From Akkermansia sp. (GTDB lineage: Bacteria > Verrucomicrobiota > Verrucomicrobiia > Verrucomicrobiales > Akkermansiaceae), in contig JAFYWX010000027.1 in the NCBI GenBank assembly GCA_017546445.1, forward strand, positions 45,065 to 109,064: a stretch of 64,000 nt of DNA, written 5' to 3'. A model generated the notes under the pieces. It was not told where the DNA came from, searched no databases, and worked only from the letters and a program-made list of their open reading frames with translations. Position numbers and translations under genes: made by a program. Below are positions 40,825 through 49,700 of this stretch, piece by piece; position 1 is the first letter of the stretch; each line of letters opens with the position of its first letter.

Positions 40825-42776
40825 GAATACTCCTGGGGGCCATGTTGATGGCGGCAACATTGTGTGCCGGGGCTGCAGATTACAGCAAGCTGAAGGATGC
40901 TTTCTGCGATGCGCAGAATAAGGTGATATACGACGGCGCCGGGCGCTTTGCGGTGCAGTCGCCTGCAGAGACGGAGCTGGAGCTCACTCTGGATATGGCG
41001 GCGCTGGAGAGTTATCTGGGTTCCAATGATTACAGGCAGGGGCCTCTGGCTACCTGGGAGCTCAGCATGCCCAATGGCCGCAGGCTTGTCTATGGCCTGG
41101 CCGATACGGCTGGGCATCTTACCTGTTATTGGGACGGCAGGCCCTGGACGAAGAATGGGGTAGTGAGCTATGAAAAATTGAAATCCCTGGCGGTGGAAGG
41201 CAAGGTGACGCTGCGCGTGAATCTGGTGCCTTCCCGCGGGCTGCAGCTCTTCTGCGGCGCGGAGCTTCTGCTGGATGCGAAAGATTTGAAGACTCAGCTG
41301 CCTTTCAATACCACGCATGCCTACGCGGTGAACACCAACTATGTGACTGCCGTTGGCATCAAGGCGCCTTCCTCGCTTCAGACGGATGGTTACAAGGCAC
41401 CGGAGGATTATACCCAGGTGTTCACCCGCACGAAGGAGAAATCCCTGGGCCGCGTGATGTTCTGCGGCGATTCCATCACCCACGGGGTGAATGACCAGAC
41501 CTGGCGCTGGCAGCTCTTCAAGATTCTGGTGGATAATGATATTGAGGCTCAGATTGTGGGTCCCCGCAGCGGCTATACTCCGGGATACACCAGGCTTGCC
41601 ACCAGCGATGCCGGTGATTCCTACGCCGGTGTGGCGTTCCCGAATGTGCACCTGGCGCAGTCCTCCGGCCGCACACACAATATCATTTCCGGTTCTAATT
41701 CCGGCATGACCGGCGTGAACTATGGTGGCCATTCCACCAAGTCTGCGGCGGCATCCTTCAACTGCGATACCTGGTGCTGCCTGATGGGTACGAACGACCT
41801 GCTTTCCGACCGCGGTTATTCTCCGGAGGACTTTGCCACCAAGATGCAGAACCTGCTGGGCGGTAAGGTCAGTTTGAACGGTAAGAAATTCCGCTGGACT
41901 CCCGGCTCAGACTGGGGGAACATGGGGCGCATCGCGGCAGATATCCTCAAGGAAGAGTCCGATGTGTTGTATGTGATGTCTGTTCCTTGCTGGGGGCACC
42001 ATTCTAATAACAATGAACCGGACCGCCACGAAGCCGTGAGGAATTACAACTGGTTGCTGCGGGAGTGGGTGGAAAAGTATGCCAAGGCTCATGGCAGGAA
42101 GCTGGTTTTTGTGGATGTGAACCGAGGTATGGTGGACTATGACCACGAGGTTCCCTTCAGCTGGCCGGATTCCATGTCGAACCGCCCGGGGCGCGATGGT
42201 CTGCACCCGAATGAGCAGGGCTCGCTTATCATTGCCGGAAATCTTGCCCGCGCCATGGGGCTGCCGGGGCGAACTGCCGGACTGAGCCGGGCTAAGTCGA
42301 AGAATTGGTTCAGGGTGGGTGAGAATAAGGTGCAAGGTTCTGTGTCTCATGAGCCGTTGTTCAATCGGGATAAGGGGTACAGCGTGGAACTAAAGTTTGT
42401 TTGCAAGAGGAATTCCCGGCAAAAACGCAGCGATGGTGAAGCGGTGGTGTTCAAGGTGAGCGATGCTCAGGGGAGCGGTACGGTAAGTATTACGTCCAAT
42501 ACCATCAGCTGGGGAGACCGTCCGCTATACTGCGCTCCTTCCATGTCGGAGCCTCCGGCGCTGCGTCTGGTCTGGCATCCGGGGGATGCTGCGCAGAACA
42601 AACCGCAGGGCTATTACCTGTGGCTGGGTGATATGCTGATTGGGCAGGGGTTGCCCGCAGGCGCACCTGGGGTGCAAGGGGTGAAGGTAGACCGGGGACA
42701 GAATCGCCATTTTGCAACTATCTCGCTCCGCTGCACCGATGGTAGCTATGCACCGGCGATGCGTGAAAAGCCTTGA
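40821..42776 (+). CDS. Secreted SGNH/GDSL hydrolase, two-domain
   Basis: 651 residues with a signal peptide (about 1-18, ending LCAGAAD). After an N-terminal beta-rich domain (about 20-205) comes the SGNH esterase domain: Ser218 in GDSITHG (216-222), block II/III glycine and N326 in MGTND (322-326), and the D459-G-L-H462 pair of block V. SGNH enzymes of gut bacteria often remove acetyl groups from sugars such as mucin glycans; the substrate here is inferred only from that. A further beta-sandwich-like region (about 480-651) follows. Translation is coupled to the response-regulator gene by a 4-bp overlap. Confidence 0.86.
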   Translation: MRILLGAMLMAATLCAGAADYSKLKDAFCDAQNKVIYDGAGRFAVQSPAETELELTLDMAALESYLGSNDYRQGPLATWELSMPNGRRLVYGLADTAGHLTCYWDGRPWTKNGVVSYEKLKSLAVEGKVTLRVNLVPSRGLQLFCGAELLLDAKDLKTQLPFNTTHAYAVNTNYVTAVGIKAPSSLQTDGYKAPEDYTQVFTRTKEKSLGRVMFCGDSITHGVNDQTWRWQLFKILVDNDIEAQIVGPRSGYTPGYTRLATSDAGDSYAGVAFPNVHLAQSSGRTHNIISGSNSGMTGVNYGGHSTKSAAASFNCDTWCCLMGTNDLLSDRGYSPEDFATKMQNLLGGKVSLNGKKFRWTPGSDWGNMGRIAADILKEESDVLYVMSVPCWGHHSNNNEPDRHEAVRNYNWLLREWVEKYAKAHGRKLVFVDVNRGMVDYDHEVPFSWPDSMSNRPGRDGLHPNEQGSLIIAGNLARAMGLPGRTAGLSRAKSKNWFRVGENKVQGSVSHEPLFNRDKGYSVELKFVCKRNSRQKRSDGEAVVFKVSDAQGSGTVSITSNTISWGDRPLYCAPSMSEPPALRLVWHPGDAAQNKPQGYYLWLGDMLIGQGLPAGAPGVQGVKVDRGQNRHFATISLRCTDGSYAPAMREKP

Positions 42777-42801
42777 TTCCTCGGGGTTGCCCCGCTATAA
42801 T
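42773..42801 (+). promoter_or_regulatory. Promoter of rimO
   Basis: -35 TTGATT (42773-42778, overlapping the stop of the hydrolase gene), 17-bp spacer, consensus -10 TATAAT (42796-42801), then only 6 nt (GCGCGC) to ATG 42808. The transcript should start at the initiation codon. Confidence 0.7.
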
Positions 42802-42807
42802 GCGCGC

Positions 42808-44187
42808 ATGAACGCTTCCTTTGCTCTTATTTCCCTGGGCTGTGCCAAGAACCAGGTGGATTCCGAACACATGGTGGGCTGCATGGCTGAGGCCGGGTTC
42901 CGTCAGGTGGAACCGGTTGAGGCTGATGTGCTTATCATCAACACCTGCGGTTTTATCGACCCCGCCAAGGAGGAAGCAATCAACACCATTTTCGATGCCG
43001 TGCGTGCCCGCGAGGCCGGGGAGGCTCCTGCTGAACAGAAAATCATCGTAGCAGGTTGTCTTTCCCAGCGTTATGCCAAGGAACTCTCCAAGGAAATGCC
43101 GGAGGTGGCCTGCTTCATGGGTGTAGATGAAATCACCCGCGTGGCAGAAATTGCCACGGCCTGCCTGAACGGCACCGCAGAAAAGACCTACACCACCAAG
43201 GTGTCCACCTATCTGCCGGACTGGGGCGTGCCGCGCAAGCTCATTTCGCCGCCTCATTATGCTTACGTGAAGATTGCAGAGGGCTGCAACCACGCCTGCG
43301 CCTACTGCGTGATTCCGCGTATCCGCGGTGGTCACCGCAGCCGTCCGCAGGCCAATATCCTCAAGGAGGTGCGCCACTGGGTGGAGCAGGGGGCCAGGGA
43401 GATTAACCTCATTGCCCAGGACACCACCTACTACGGCATGGACAAGTGGGAGAAGCGCGGCAGCAAGACTGCCGGGGTGGACTCCAGCCGCGGTGAATCG
43501 CTGGCCAGCCTGCTGCGCGAGATTAACGATATCCCCGGCGATTTCTGGGTGCGCGTGCTCTATACCCACCCCGCCCACTGGAGCCAGGAACTCATCGATA
43601 CCTTTGCTCAGTGCGACAAGGTGGTGAAATATGTGGATATTCCCCTGCAGCACATTGCGGATGGTATTCTGGACAGCATGCGCCGCAAGACGGACGGCGA
43701 CTATATCCGCAACCTCATCCGCAATATCCGTGCGGCGGTTCCCGGCATCGGCCTGCGCACCACTTTCATCTCCGGCCTGCCCGGTGAGACGGAGGAGGAC
43801 CACGCCGAGCTCCGCGATTTCATCAAGGAATTCCGCTTTGAACGCGCTGGTGTGTTCCCCTATTCCAAGGAAGAGGGCTCCCTGGCTGCCAAGATGAAGA
43901 ATCAGGTGCACCATGCCACCAAGAAGCGCCGCAGCAATGAGCTTTCCATGCTGCTGGCCGGCATTGCTGATGAAATCGGCCAGGAGAGCATCGGCACCCG
44001 CATGCGTGTGCTGGTGGATGCTCCCGGCATTGCCCGCGGCCCCTGGGATGCCCCGGATGTGGACGGCTCCATTCATGTGGACCCGACCCTGCCGGTGGGT
44101 GAGTTTGCTGAGGTGGAAATCGTGGATTCCATTGCCTACGAGCTCTTTGCCGATGGCGCGGAAGACCCGGACTTCGATGAGGCCTGA
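42808..44187 (+). CDS. rimO: Ribosomal protein S12 methylthiotransferase
   Basis: 459 residues. A radical-SAM enzyme that adds a methylthio group to the conserved Asp of ribosomal protein S12. The N-terminal MTTase domain supplies cluster ligands C12, C47 and C84 (NTCGFIDPAKEEAI is RimO-like rather than MiaB-like). The radical-SAM core has C160-x3-C164-x2-C167 (CNHACAYC), followed by the TRAM domain at the C-terminus (about 385-450). The ATG at 42808 is chosen because it follows a consensus -10 box by 6 nt; 32 extra upstream codons would lie in the hydrolase gene. A terminator follows at 44217. Confidence 0.94.
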   Translation: MNASFALISLGCAKNQVDSEHMVGCMAEAGFRQVEPVEADVLIINTCGFIDPAKEEAINTIFDAVRAREAGEAPAEQKIIVAGCLSQRYAKELSKEMPEVACFMGVDEITRVAEIATACLNGTAEKTYTTKVSTYLPDWGVPRKLISPPHYAYVKIAEGCNHACAYCVIPRIRGGHRSRPQANILKEVRHWVEQGAREINLIAQDTTYYGMDKWEKRGSKTAGVDSSRGESLASLLREINDIPGDFWVRVLYTHPAHWSQELIDTFAQCDKVVKYVDIPLQHIADGILDSMRRKTDGDYIRNLIRNIRAAVPGIGLRTTFISGLPGETEEDHAELRDFIKEFRFERAGVFPYSKEEGSLAAKMKNQVHHATKKRRSNELSMLLAGIADEIGQESIGTRMRVLVDAPGIARGPWDAPDVDGSIHVDPTLPVGEFAEVEIVDSIAYELFADGAEDPDFDEA

Positions 44188-44216
44188 TTCCCGCAATAAG
44201 TCTGCTTTTGTATGAT

Positions 44217-44250
44217 TCACCCCTGCCGAATCCGGCGGGGGTGACATTTA
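44217..44250 (+). terminator. Intrinsic terminator after rimO
   Basis: 12-bp stem TCACCCCTGCCG (44217-44228) with CGGCGGGGGTGA (44233-44244), loop AATC, one G-U pair, then CATTTA. The T-run is short. Confidence 0.65.
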
Positions 44251-44306
44251 CCCTGCCTGCAACATAGGAAAAATGCCAAAATGGCGAAAATTCTCTAAAT
44301 TTCGAG

Positions 44307-44335
44307 TTGCAAGTTTGTGAGGGCTGTGGTATTTT
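44307..44335 (+). promoter_or_regulatory. Promoter of pckG
   Basis: -35 TTGCAA (44307-44312), 17-bp spacer, -10 TATTTT (44330-44335), then 9 nt to ATG 44345. AAGGG just before the start could act as a ribosome-binding site only if transcription began earlier than predicted. Confidence 0.55.
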
Positions 44336-44344
44336 AAGGGCACC

Positions 44345-46186
44345 ATGATTACAGGTACTACTCATAAGAAGGCTGCTGAGTGGGTGGAACAGATCCGCCA
44401 GCTCTGCAAACCCGATTCCGTCTACTGGTGCGACGGTTCCGAGGAAGAGAACACCAAGCTTTGCGACATGCTCGTGGAGAAGGGCACCTACATCCGCCTG
44501 AATCCCGAGAAGCGCCCCGGCTGCTTCCTGGCTCGTTCTACTCCTTCTGACGTTGCTCGCGTAGAGGAACGCACATTCATCTGCTCCGAGAAGGAAGAGG
44601 ACGCCGGTCCTACCAACAACTGGAAGTCCCCGGCTGAGATGCGTGCCATCCTCAACCCCTATCTCGATGGTTCCATGAAGGGCCGTACCATGTACGTGAT
44701 TCCTTTCTGCATGGGCCCGCTTGATTCTCCCCTTGCCAAAATCGGCATCGAAATCACCGACTCCGCTTACGTGGTCACCAACATGCGCATCATGACCATC
44801 ATGGGCGAGAAGGTGCTGAAGCGTCTTGAGGACGAAGTGAACGGCGGTGGCAACCCCAAGCGTGACGGCTACGGCGACTTCGTGCCCTGCCTCCACACCG
44901 TGGGTGCTCCCCTTGAGCCCGGTCAGGAAGACGTGACCTGGCCCTGCAACAACGAAGAGAAGTACATCTGCCACTTCCCCGAGACCGGCGAAATCATCTC
45001 CTACGGTTCCGGTTACGGTGGTAACGCTCTGCTCGGCAAGAAGTGCCTTGCTCTTCGTATCGCCACTGGTATCGCCCAGAAGAACGGCTGGATGGCTGAG
45101 CACATGCTCATCCTCGGCATCACCGACCCCCAGGGCCGCAAGTCCTATGTGACCGGCGCATTCCCCTCCGCCTGCGGTAAGACCAACCTGGCCATGGTTG
45201 TGCCCCCGCCCGCACTCGCTGCCAAGGGCTGGAAGACCAGCATCATCGGCGACGACATCGCCTGGATCTGGCCCCACGAGGACGGCACCTTCCACGCCAT
45301 CAACCCTGAGAACGGTTACTTCGGTGTGGCTCCCGGTACCTCCTACAAGTCCAACCCCATCGCCATGGACACCATCAAGGAGAACATCATCTTCACCAAC
45401 GTGGGTCTGACCGACGACGGTGACGTATGGTGGGAAGGTATGGACGGCGAGGCTCCCGCTCACGCCATCGACTGGCAGGGTAACGACTGGACGCCCGATT
45501 GCGGCCGCAAGTGCGCTCACCCCAACAGCCGTTTCACCGCTCCCGCTTCTCAGTGCCCCACGCTCGACCCCGAGTACTACAACCCCGAGGGTGTGTCCAT
45601 CAGCGCATTCCTCTTCGGTGGCCGCCGCGCTACCACCATGCCGCTCGTATTCCAGTCCAAGGATTGGAACCACGGCGTGTACGTGGGTGCTACCATGGGC
45701 TCCGAGATGACCGCCGCTGCCTTCGGCCAGATTGGTCAGGTGCGTCGCGACCCGATGGCCATGAAGCCCTTCATCGGCTACAACGTTGGTGACTACTGGC
45801 AGCACTGGCTGGACATGGGCACCAAGACCTGCGCTTGCAAGCTGCCCAAGATTTTCAACGTGAACTGGTTCCGCAAGGATGCCGAGGGCAACTTCGTATG
45901 GCCGGGCTTCGGCGACAACATGCGCGTGCTCGACTGGGTACTCCGCCGCTGCCGCGGCGAGGTGGACGGTGTAGAGACCGCTCTTGGTATCTCCCCCGCC
46001 TACTCCGAGCTCGACACCGAGGGCCTCGAGGGCTACGACGAAGCCGCTTTCAACACTAACATGGCTCTTTCCGCTTCCGAGTGGAAGGCTGAGCTCGAGT
46101 CTCAGACCGAGCTGTTCGCCATGGTGGGTGACAAGCTGCCCGCCGAGCTTGAAGCTCAGCGCCAGGCTATGCTTGCTAAGTTCTAA
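44345..46186 (+). CDS. pckG: Phosphoenolpyruvate carboxykinase (GTP)
   Basis: 613 residues, normal for the GTP-dependent class. It interconverts oxaloacetate and phosphoenolpyruvate with GTP/GDP and Mn2+. In fermenters making succinate or propionate it usually runs toward oxaloacetate, fixing CO2. Motifs: P-loop FPSACGKTN at 273-281 with the reactive Cys277, the metal-binding region ([10 protein letters not shown]), [12 protein letters not shown], and [13 protein letters not shown] near the C-terminus. Codon choice is strikingly biased (GGC, TCC, AAG, CTC and GTG dominate), more than in any other gene here, indicating very high expression. A strong terminator follows. Confidence 0.96.
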   Translation: MITGTTHKKAAEWVEQIRQLCKPDSVYWCDGSEEENTKLCDMLVEKGTYIRLNPEKRPGCFLARSTPSDVARVEERTFICSEKEEDAGPTNNWKSPAEMRAILNPYLDGSMKGRTMYVIPFCMGPLDSPLAKIGIEITDSAYVVTNMRIMTIMGEKVLKRLEDEVNGGGNPKRDGYGDFVPCLHTVGAPLEPGQEDVTWPCNNEEKYICHFPETGEIISYGSGYGGNALLGKKCLALRIATGIAQKNGWMAEHMLILGITDPQGRKSYVTGAFPSACGKTNLAMVVPPPALAAKGWKTSIIGDDIAWIWPHEDGTFHAINPENGYFGVAPGTSYKSNPIAMDTIKENIIFTNVGLTDDGDVWWEGMDGEAPAHAIDWQGNDWTPDCGRKCAHPNSRFTAPASQCPTLDPEYYNPEGVSISAFLFGGRRATTMPLVFQSKDWNHGVYVGATMGSEMTAAAFGQIGQVRRDPMAMKPFIGYNVGDYWQHWLDMGTKTCACKLPKIFNVNWFRKDAEGNFVWPGFGDNMRVLDWVLRRCRGEVDGVETALGISPAYSELDTEGLEGYDEAAFNTNMALSASEWKAELESQTELFAMVGDKLPAELEAQRQAMLAKF

Positions 46187-46215
46187 AGCAAGCTGTTGCT
46201 GAAATAGCTCATTAT

Positions 46216-46258
46216 TTTCCGCCGCTTCTCTTCCCGGGAAGCGGCGGAAATCTATTTT
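46216..46258 (+). terminator. Intrinsic terminator after pckG
   Basis: 13-bp stem TTTCCGCCGCTTC (46216-46228) with GAAGCGGCGGAAA (46238-46250), 9-nt loop, then TCTATTTT. Confidence 0.88.
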
Positions 46259-46303
46259 AGCACCGGTGGTATCATTGTCGCGCTCCAGAGCCTTTATCCT
46301 GTT

Positions 46304-46430
46304 AAATTGGAGTTTGTCGGGCAACTGTTTTTGTCGGAGCAAGGGACTTTAGTCCCTCATCGCTTGAGTTTTCGGGACTGAAGTCCCGTGCTCCGACAGA
46401 TATGCCCCCCGCCAAATGCCGATTTCTCGA
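46304..46430 (+). repeat. Dispersed repeat A, copy 1, upstream of the 2152-residue protein gene
   Basis: About 125 bp shared with 53345-53470, including a long identical core (GGGACTTTAGTCCC, TCATCGCTTGAGTTTTC, GGGACTGAAGTCCC, GTGCTCCGA). It folds as an outer stem GTCGGAGCA (46333-46341) with TGCTCCGAC (46389-46397) that encloses two hairpins (46343-46356 and 46374-46387). The remaining gap 46431-46755 is AT-rich and holds a possible 43-residue minus-strand ORF, a C8 run near 46636 and the promoter at 46718. Confidence 0.85.
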
Positions 46431-46454
46431 TGATTCATTTATTAGGCCATCGCA

Positions 46455-46586
46455 TTATTTATTGCGTAAATCAGCAAATCTGAAATCATAAAGCGGTGTA
46501 TATTCATCATGTTCTGCATGAATTTCTACGCAAGGATAATACGGTTGTAATTCTTGTAATCTGACTGTTTTCGTAAGAAAACTCAT
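46455..46586 (-). CDS. Possible small protein, 43 residues
   Basis: An ATG at 46586 opens a 43-codon frame ending TAA at 46455. The peptide starts MSFLTKTVRLQELQPYYP and is acidic in the middle (EIHAEHDEY). A TATATT/TACATT box lies 5-8 nt before the ATG, like other starts in this window. Nothing else supports it, and the AT-rich context makes a chance frame possible. Confidence 0.3.
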   Translation of the reverse strand: MSFLTKTVRLQELQPYYPCVEIHAEHDEYTPLYDFRFADLRNK

Positions 46587-46717
46587 AATGTAATATATAT
46601 CAGGCTGTTATAAGCAATTGTAATTAAGTGTGTTACCCCCCCCGTTTTGTAAGGGCTGAAAACACAACGGGTTACAGGTATCTTTAGAATAAATGTAAAT
46701 ATAATATGAAGAAAGGC

Positions 46718-46776
46718 TTGTAATATATGATTGTTATGGTAGAATAAGTGACACGATGCACATTCTGCTGGAATGA
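46718..46776 (+). promoter_or_regulatory. Promoter and six-codon leader ORF of the 2152-residue protein gene
   Basis: -35 TTGTAA (46718-46723), 16-bp spacer, -10 TAGAAT (46740-46745). Ten nt later ATG 46756 opens MHILLE, whose TGA (46774-46776) overlaps the ATG of the giant gene (46773) as ATGA. Ribosomes could load on the mini-ORF and restart on the large gene. The sequence GTTATGGTAGA around the -10 box recurs before the 3331-residue gene (53592-53602). Confidence 0.5.
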
Positions 46777-49700
46777 AGAAGCAACCTCACAAGCGCCCCG
46801 GATTACACCAGCTGCCTGCCGCAATTGATTGCGGGTCTGGTTACAGCTGGCTGCCGTTTTTTCTGATGGCGCTTGGCGCGGTCGGGGCAACTGCGTCGGC
46901 ACAGGAACGGGTGCTGAGCAATTATTACTGGATTCGCTCTCAAGAGGAGCCTGTTCACGCAACTCGCGTTATCAAGGTTCTCGGTGAGAAGGGGGAGAAG
47001 TATAATGAGGGGTTCTCAGAAGCTTTTCCGATTCAGAATCATGCGTCTATTCAACAGGGCCGCCTGGCTCGTCTGCGCGCGTTGCGCCAGGATGCTATGG
47101 AGCTGGCGAGAAGATTCACGGAAGCGGGCAAGACCCCCGAAGTTGCGTATGAAGATGCCTGGACTCAGGTGTATACCCGGAACCTGCTGAGCGCGAATGG
47201 CGGCGAAGGCGATAACTGCCTGGATTCCTTGCTGCGCCAGCTGGCTGAGGGTGAATCAGACCTGGAGTTGTCAGATTCAGATGCCCAATGGCTGCTGGAA
47301 GCTTTGATAGAAGACGATTCCCGGCTGGATAGTGAGGAGGGTCGCCTGTTACTCAGTAAACTTTCAGAGCGGCTGCGAGTAAACGGTTCTGATCTGTCGC
47401 TGGAAAAATACTCCGCGCAGGATGAATTGATGCATACCTTTGCCGATGCCCTCGTATCTGGTAAGGACAGCATGGATGCCTACCGAGATGCCTTATTCAA
47501 GGTGAATCGAGGCTTTATCATGAATCATCCGCTGGTGGGGTATCGCGCACCATGGGGGCTGGGGCTGAGCCGCAGCAAAGCAGTTTACCAGCAAGCGAAG
47601 AATCCCACCCCTTCGCAAACGATTTCTTCTGCCAATACTCAGGCGCAAACCGTGCCTTTCGAGAATCTCCATGTCGGTGGGGACGAGAAGCAGACATCTG
47701 AAAATATTTCAGCCGGGCTGAATCCCGATGCCGGTAAGATAGAGAATTTCCTGGCCACATCGCCGCTTCTTCCCGAAGAGGATGAGCAGGACGAGTCGAA
47801 GAAGGAATTGGATGAAAGAGAGGAAACGGAAGAAACAGAGAAGGGAGCAACAGCTGCAGCTCCGGCACCCCCTCTCATGATGATGCGCAGTGCCCGTTTT
47901 TCTCTGCGGTCTGCAGCTTCTCCTGTGGCGGATTCCGGCTCGGAGCTGCCATCACTCACATGGGCCGGCAGCACCGGGAATGATACATGGTTGGTTAATG
48001 GAGACTCCGCCGCCACACCCTGGCAGGGGGGCGCCGTCTATACAGATGGCAGCCATGTGACCTTCAGTAGCACTAGTGCAGTCAAGGATGTGAAGCTGGA
48101 TGGCACAGTGAGACCCGGCAGCATAACCGTATCGGGCACTACCCCCGGCACCAGTAATCTCAAGACTCTGGGATATAACTACGCCTTTACCGGCCATGGT
48201 TCTATTGCGGACTACATCGGTGGCGCAACTTCCATCAGTGTTAATGGGTCTGCCACCCTGGTGCTCAATACAGCCAATACCTTCAGAGGCGGCATTACGC
48301 TGGCTGAGGGAACATCCCTGTATCTGGGCTGTGATGATGCTGCCGGCACGGGCTCCATCACCATGGGGGACGGCTCTAAACTGATTGTCAATTACAACTC
48401 AACCGACGCGGAGTATCGCTCTCCTTCGGTGGCAAATACTTTGAATCTTTCTGGGACAACTGCGGTTTCATTCGGCACCGCATCGTATGGTGACGGCAAT
48501 AAGCTGCCTTGCGAGTGGCGCACGGTGAACCTGACCGGTGGTGTCTCAGGCTCCGGCAATCTGGAACTTCGCGGGTATACCTACCTCAGCAAGTCTGAAG
48601 ATGGTAGTGTTATTTTTAACTATGTATCAGATTTTGCCGTCAACAGACAGAATGCCGGGGAGGATGGCTTCTTTACCGGGACTGTCAAGCTCAAAAATGA
48701 GTTTAACTCTTTTGATTTAGCGGCGGGAACGAATCATGAGCTGAACACTTCGATAAAAGATCTGTCAAGAAAAGTACTTGCGGGTGCTGTTCAATTGACT
48801 CTTGTGGATGATGTTTTTTCTCAGGCTACCCTGAATCTGACCCGAGATGTCAGTGAGAATCGTATAGTGGGACATAGTTCGGGAGCTTCTGATGCGAAAC
48901 CAAACAAGGCGGTTACATCGGATAATATTGTGCTGCTGAGCAACAGCTCACAAATCAAACTAAAAGCACTGGAAGCAGATTTCCTGAACAGAGGGTGGAA
49001 GTATGATGAAAAAAGTAATGGAAAACCGCTTACTCTTTCTTATGGCGAAGGCGCCAAAAAAGACTATTCACAGGCTGAGGAACGTTGGAATGTCCGCATT
49101 GTGACCGACGGTTACACCAATCTGGTGTTAGAGGATTCGTCTAATACGGAGCACGTGTTCTCTGGCTCCATGGGATTTGCCCATTCGTATGTGAATGCCA
49201 CGCAGGCGTATATCGGGGCGATAGACCCGGCAGATGTGGGTGGAGGTTCAAAGGGGGTGGAAAATCTGAGTCTGGAGAAGCGCGGCGCAGCCTCGCAATA
49301 TATCCATTCGGCCAAGTTATATAATCTTTCCATAGCTGAGGGAACCCTTGGGTTCAATAATCTTTCTGTAAGCGGCAGGCTGTTAATCAATGCTGGCTCA
49401 GAGCTTCGATTGGGAGTAACCGATGTAGGAACCGGCACTAATGCCTGGGAGTCTCTCTCCGGCGTGACTAATACGAGCCTGACGGTGGGTTCCGGACAGC
49501 TTGAGGTCAGAACTTCATCTGCCAGCAAACAGGCTAAAGTGGATGGCGATCTCGTCCTGGGTGCATCTGCTGACGGCTCAATGCTTACGTTTGATATACA
49601 TGGTATAATGCCTTCTACAGAGAAGAGCTCTTCTACGACCATCCTGGATGTAGCGGGTACGCTTTCTCTCTGGGAGAAAACGGCTGTCACCATCAATTTC

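Noticed and set aside
43823..46342. An 839-codon open frame antisense to pckG and rimO
   Set aside because: It arises from the strong codon bias of pckG on the other strand. Its product is low-complexity Gly/Val/His-rich sequence without domains, and it runs through two well-identified genes.
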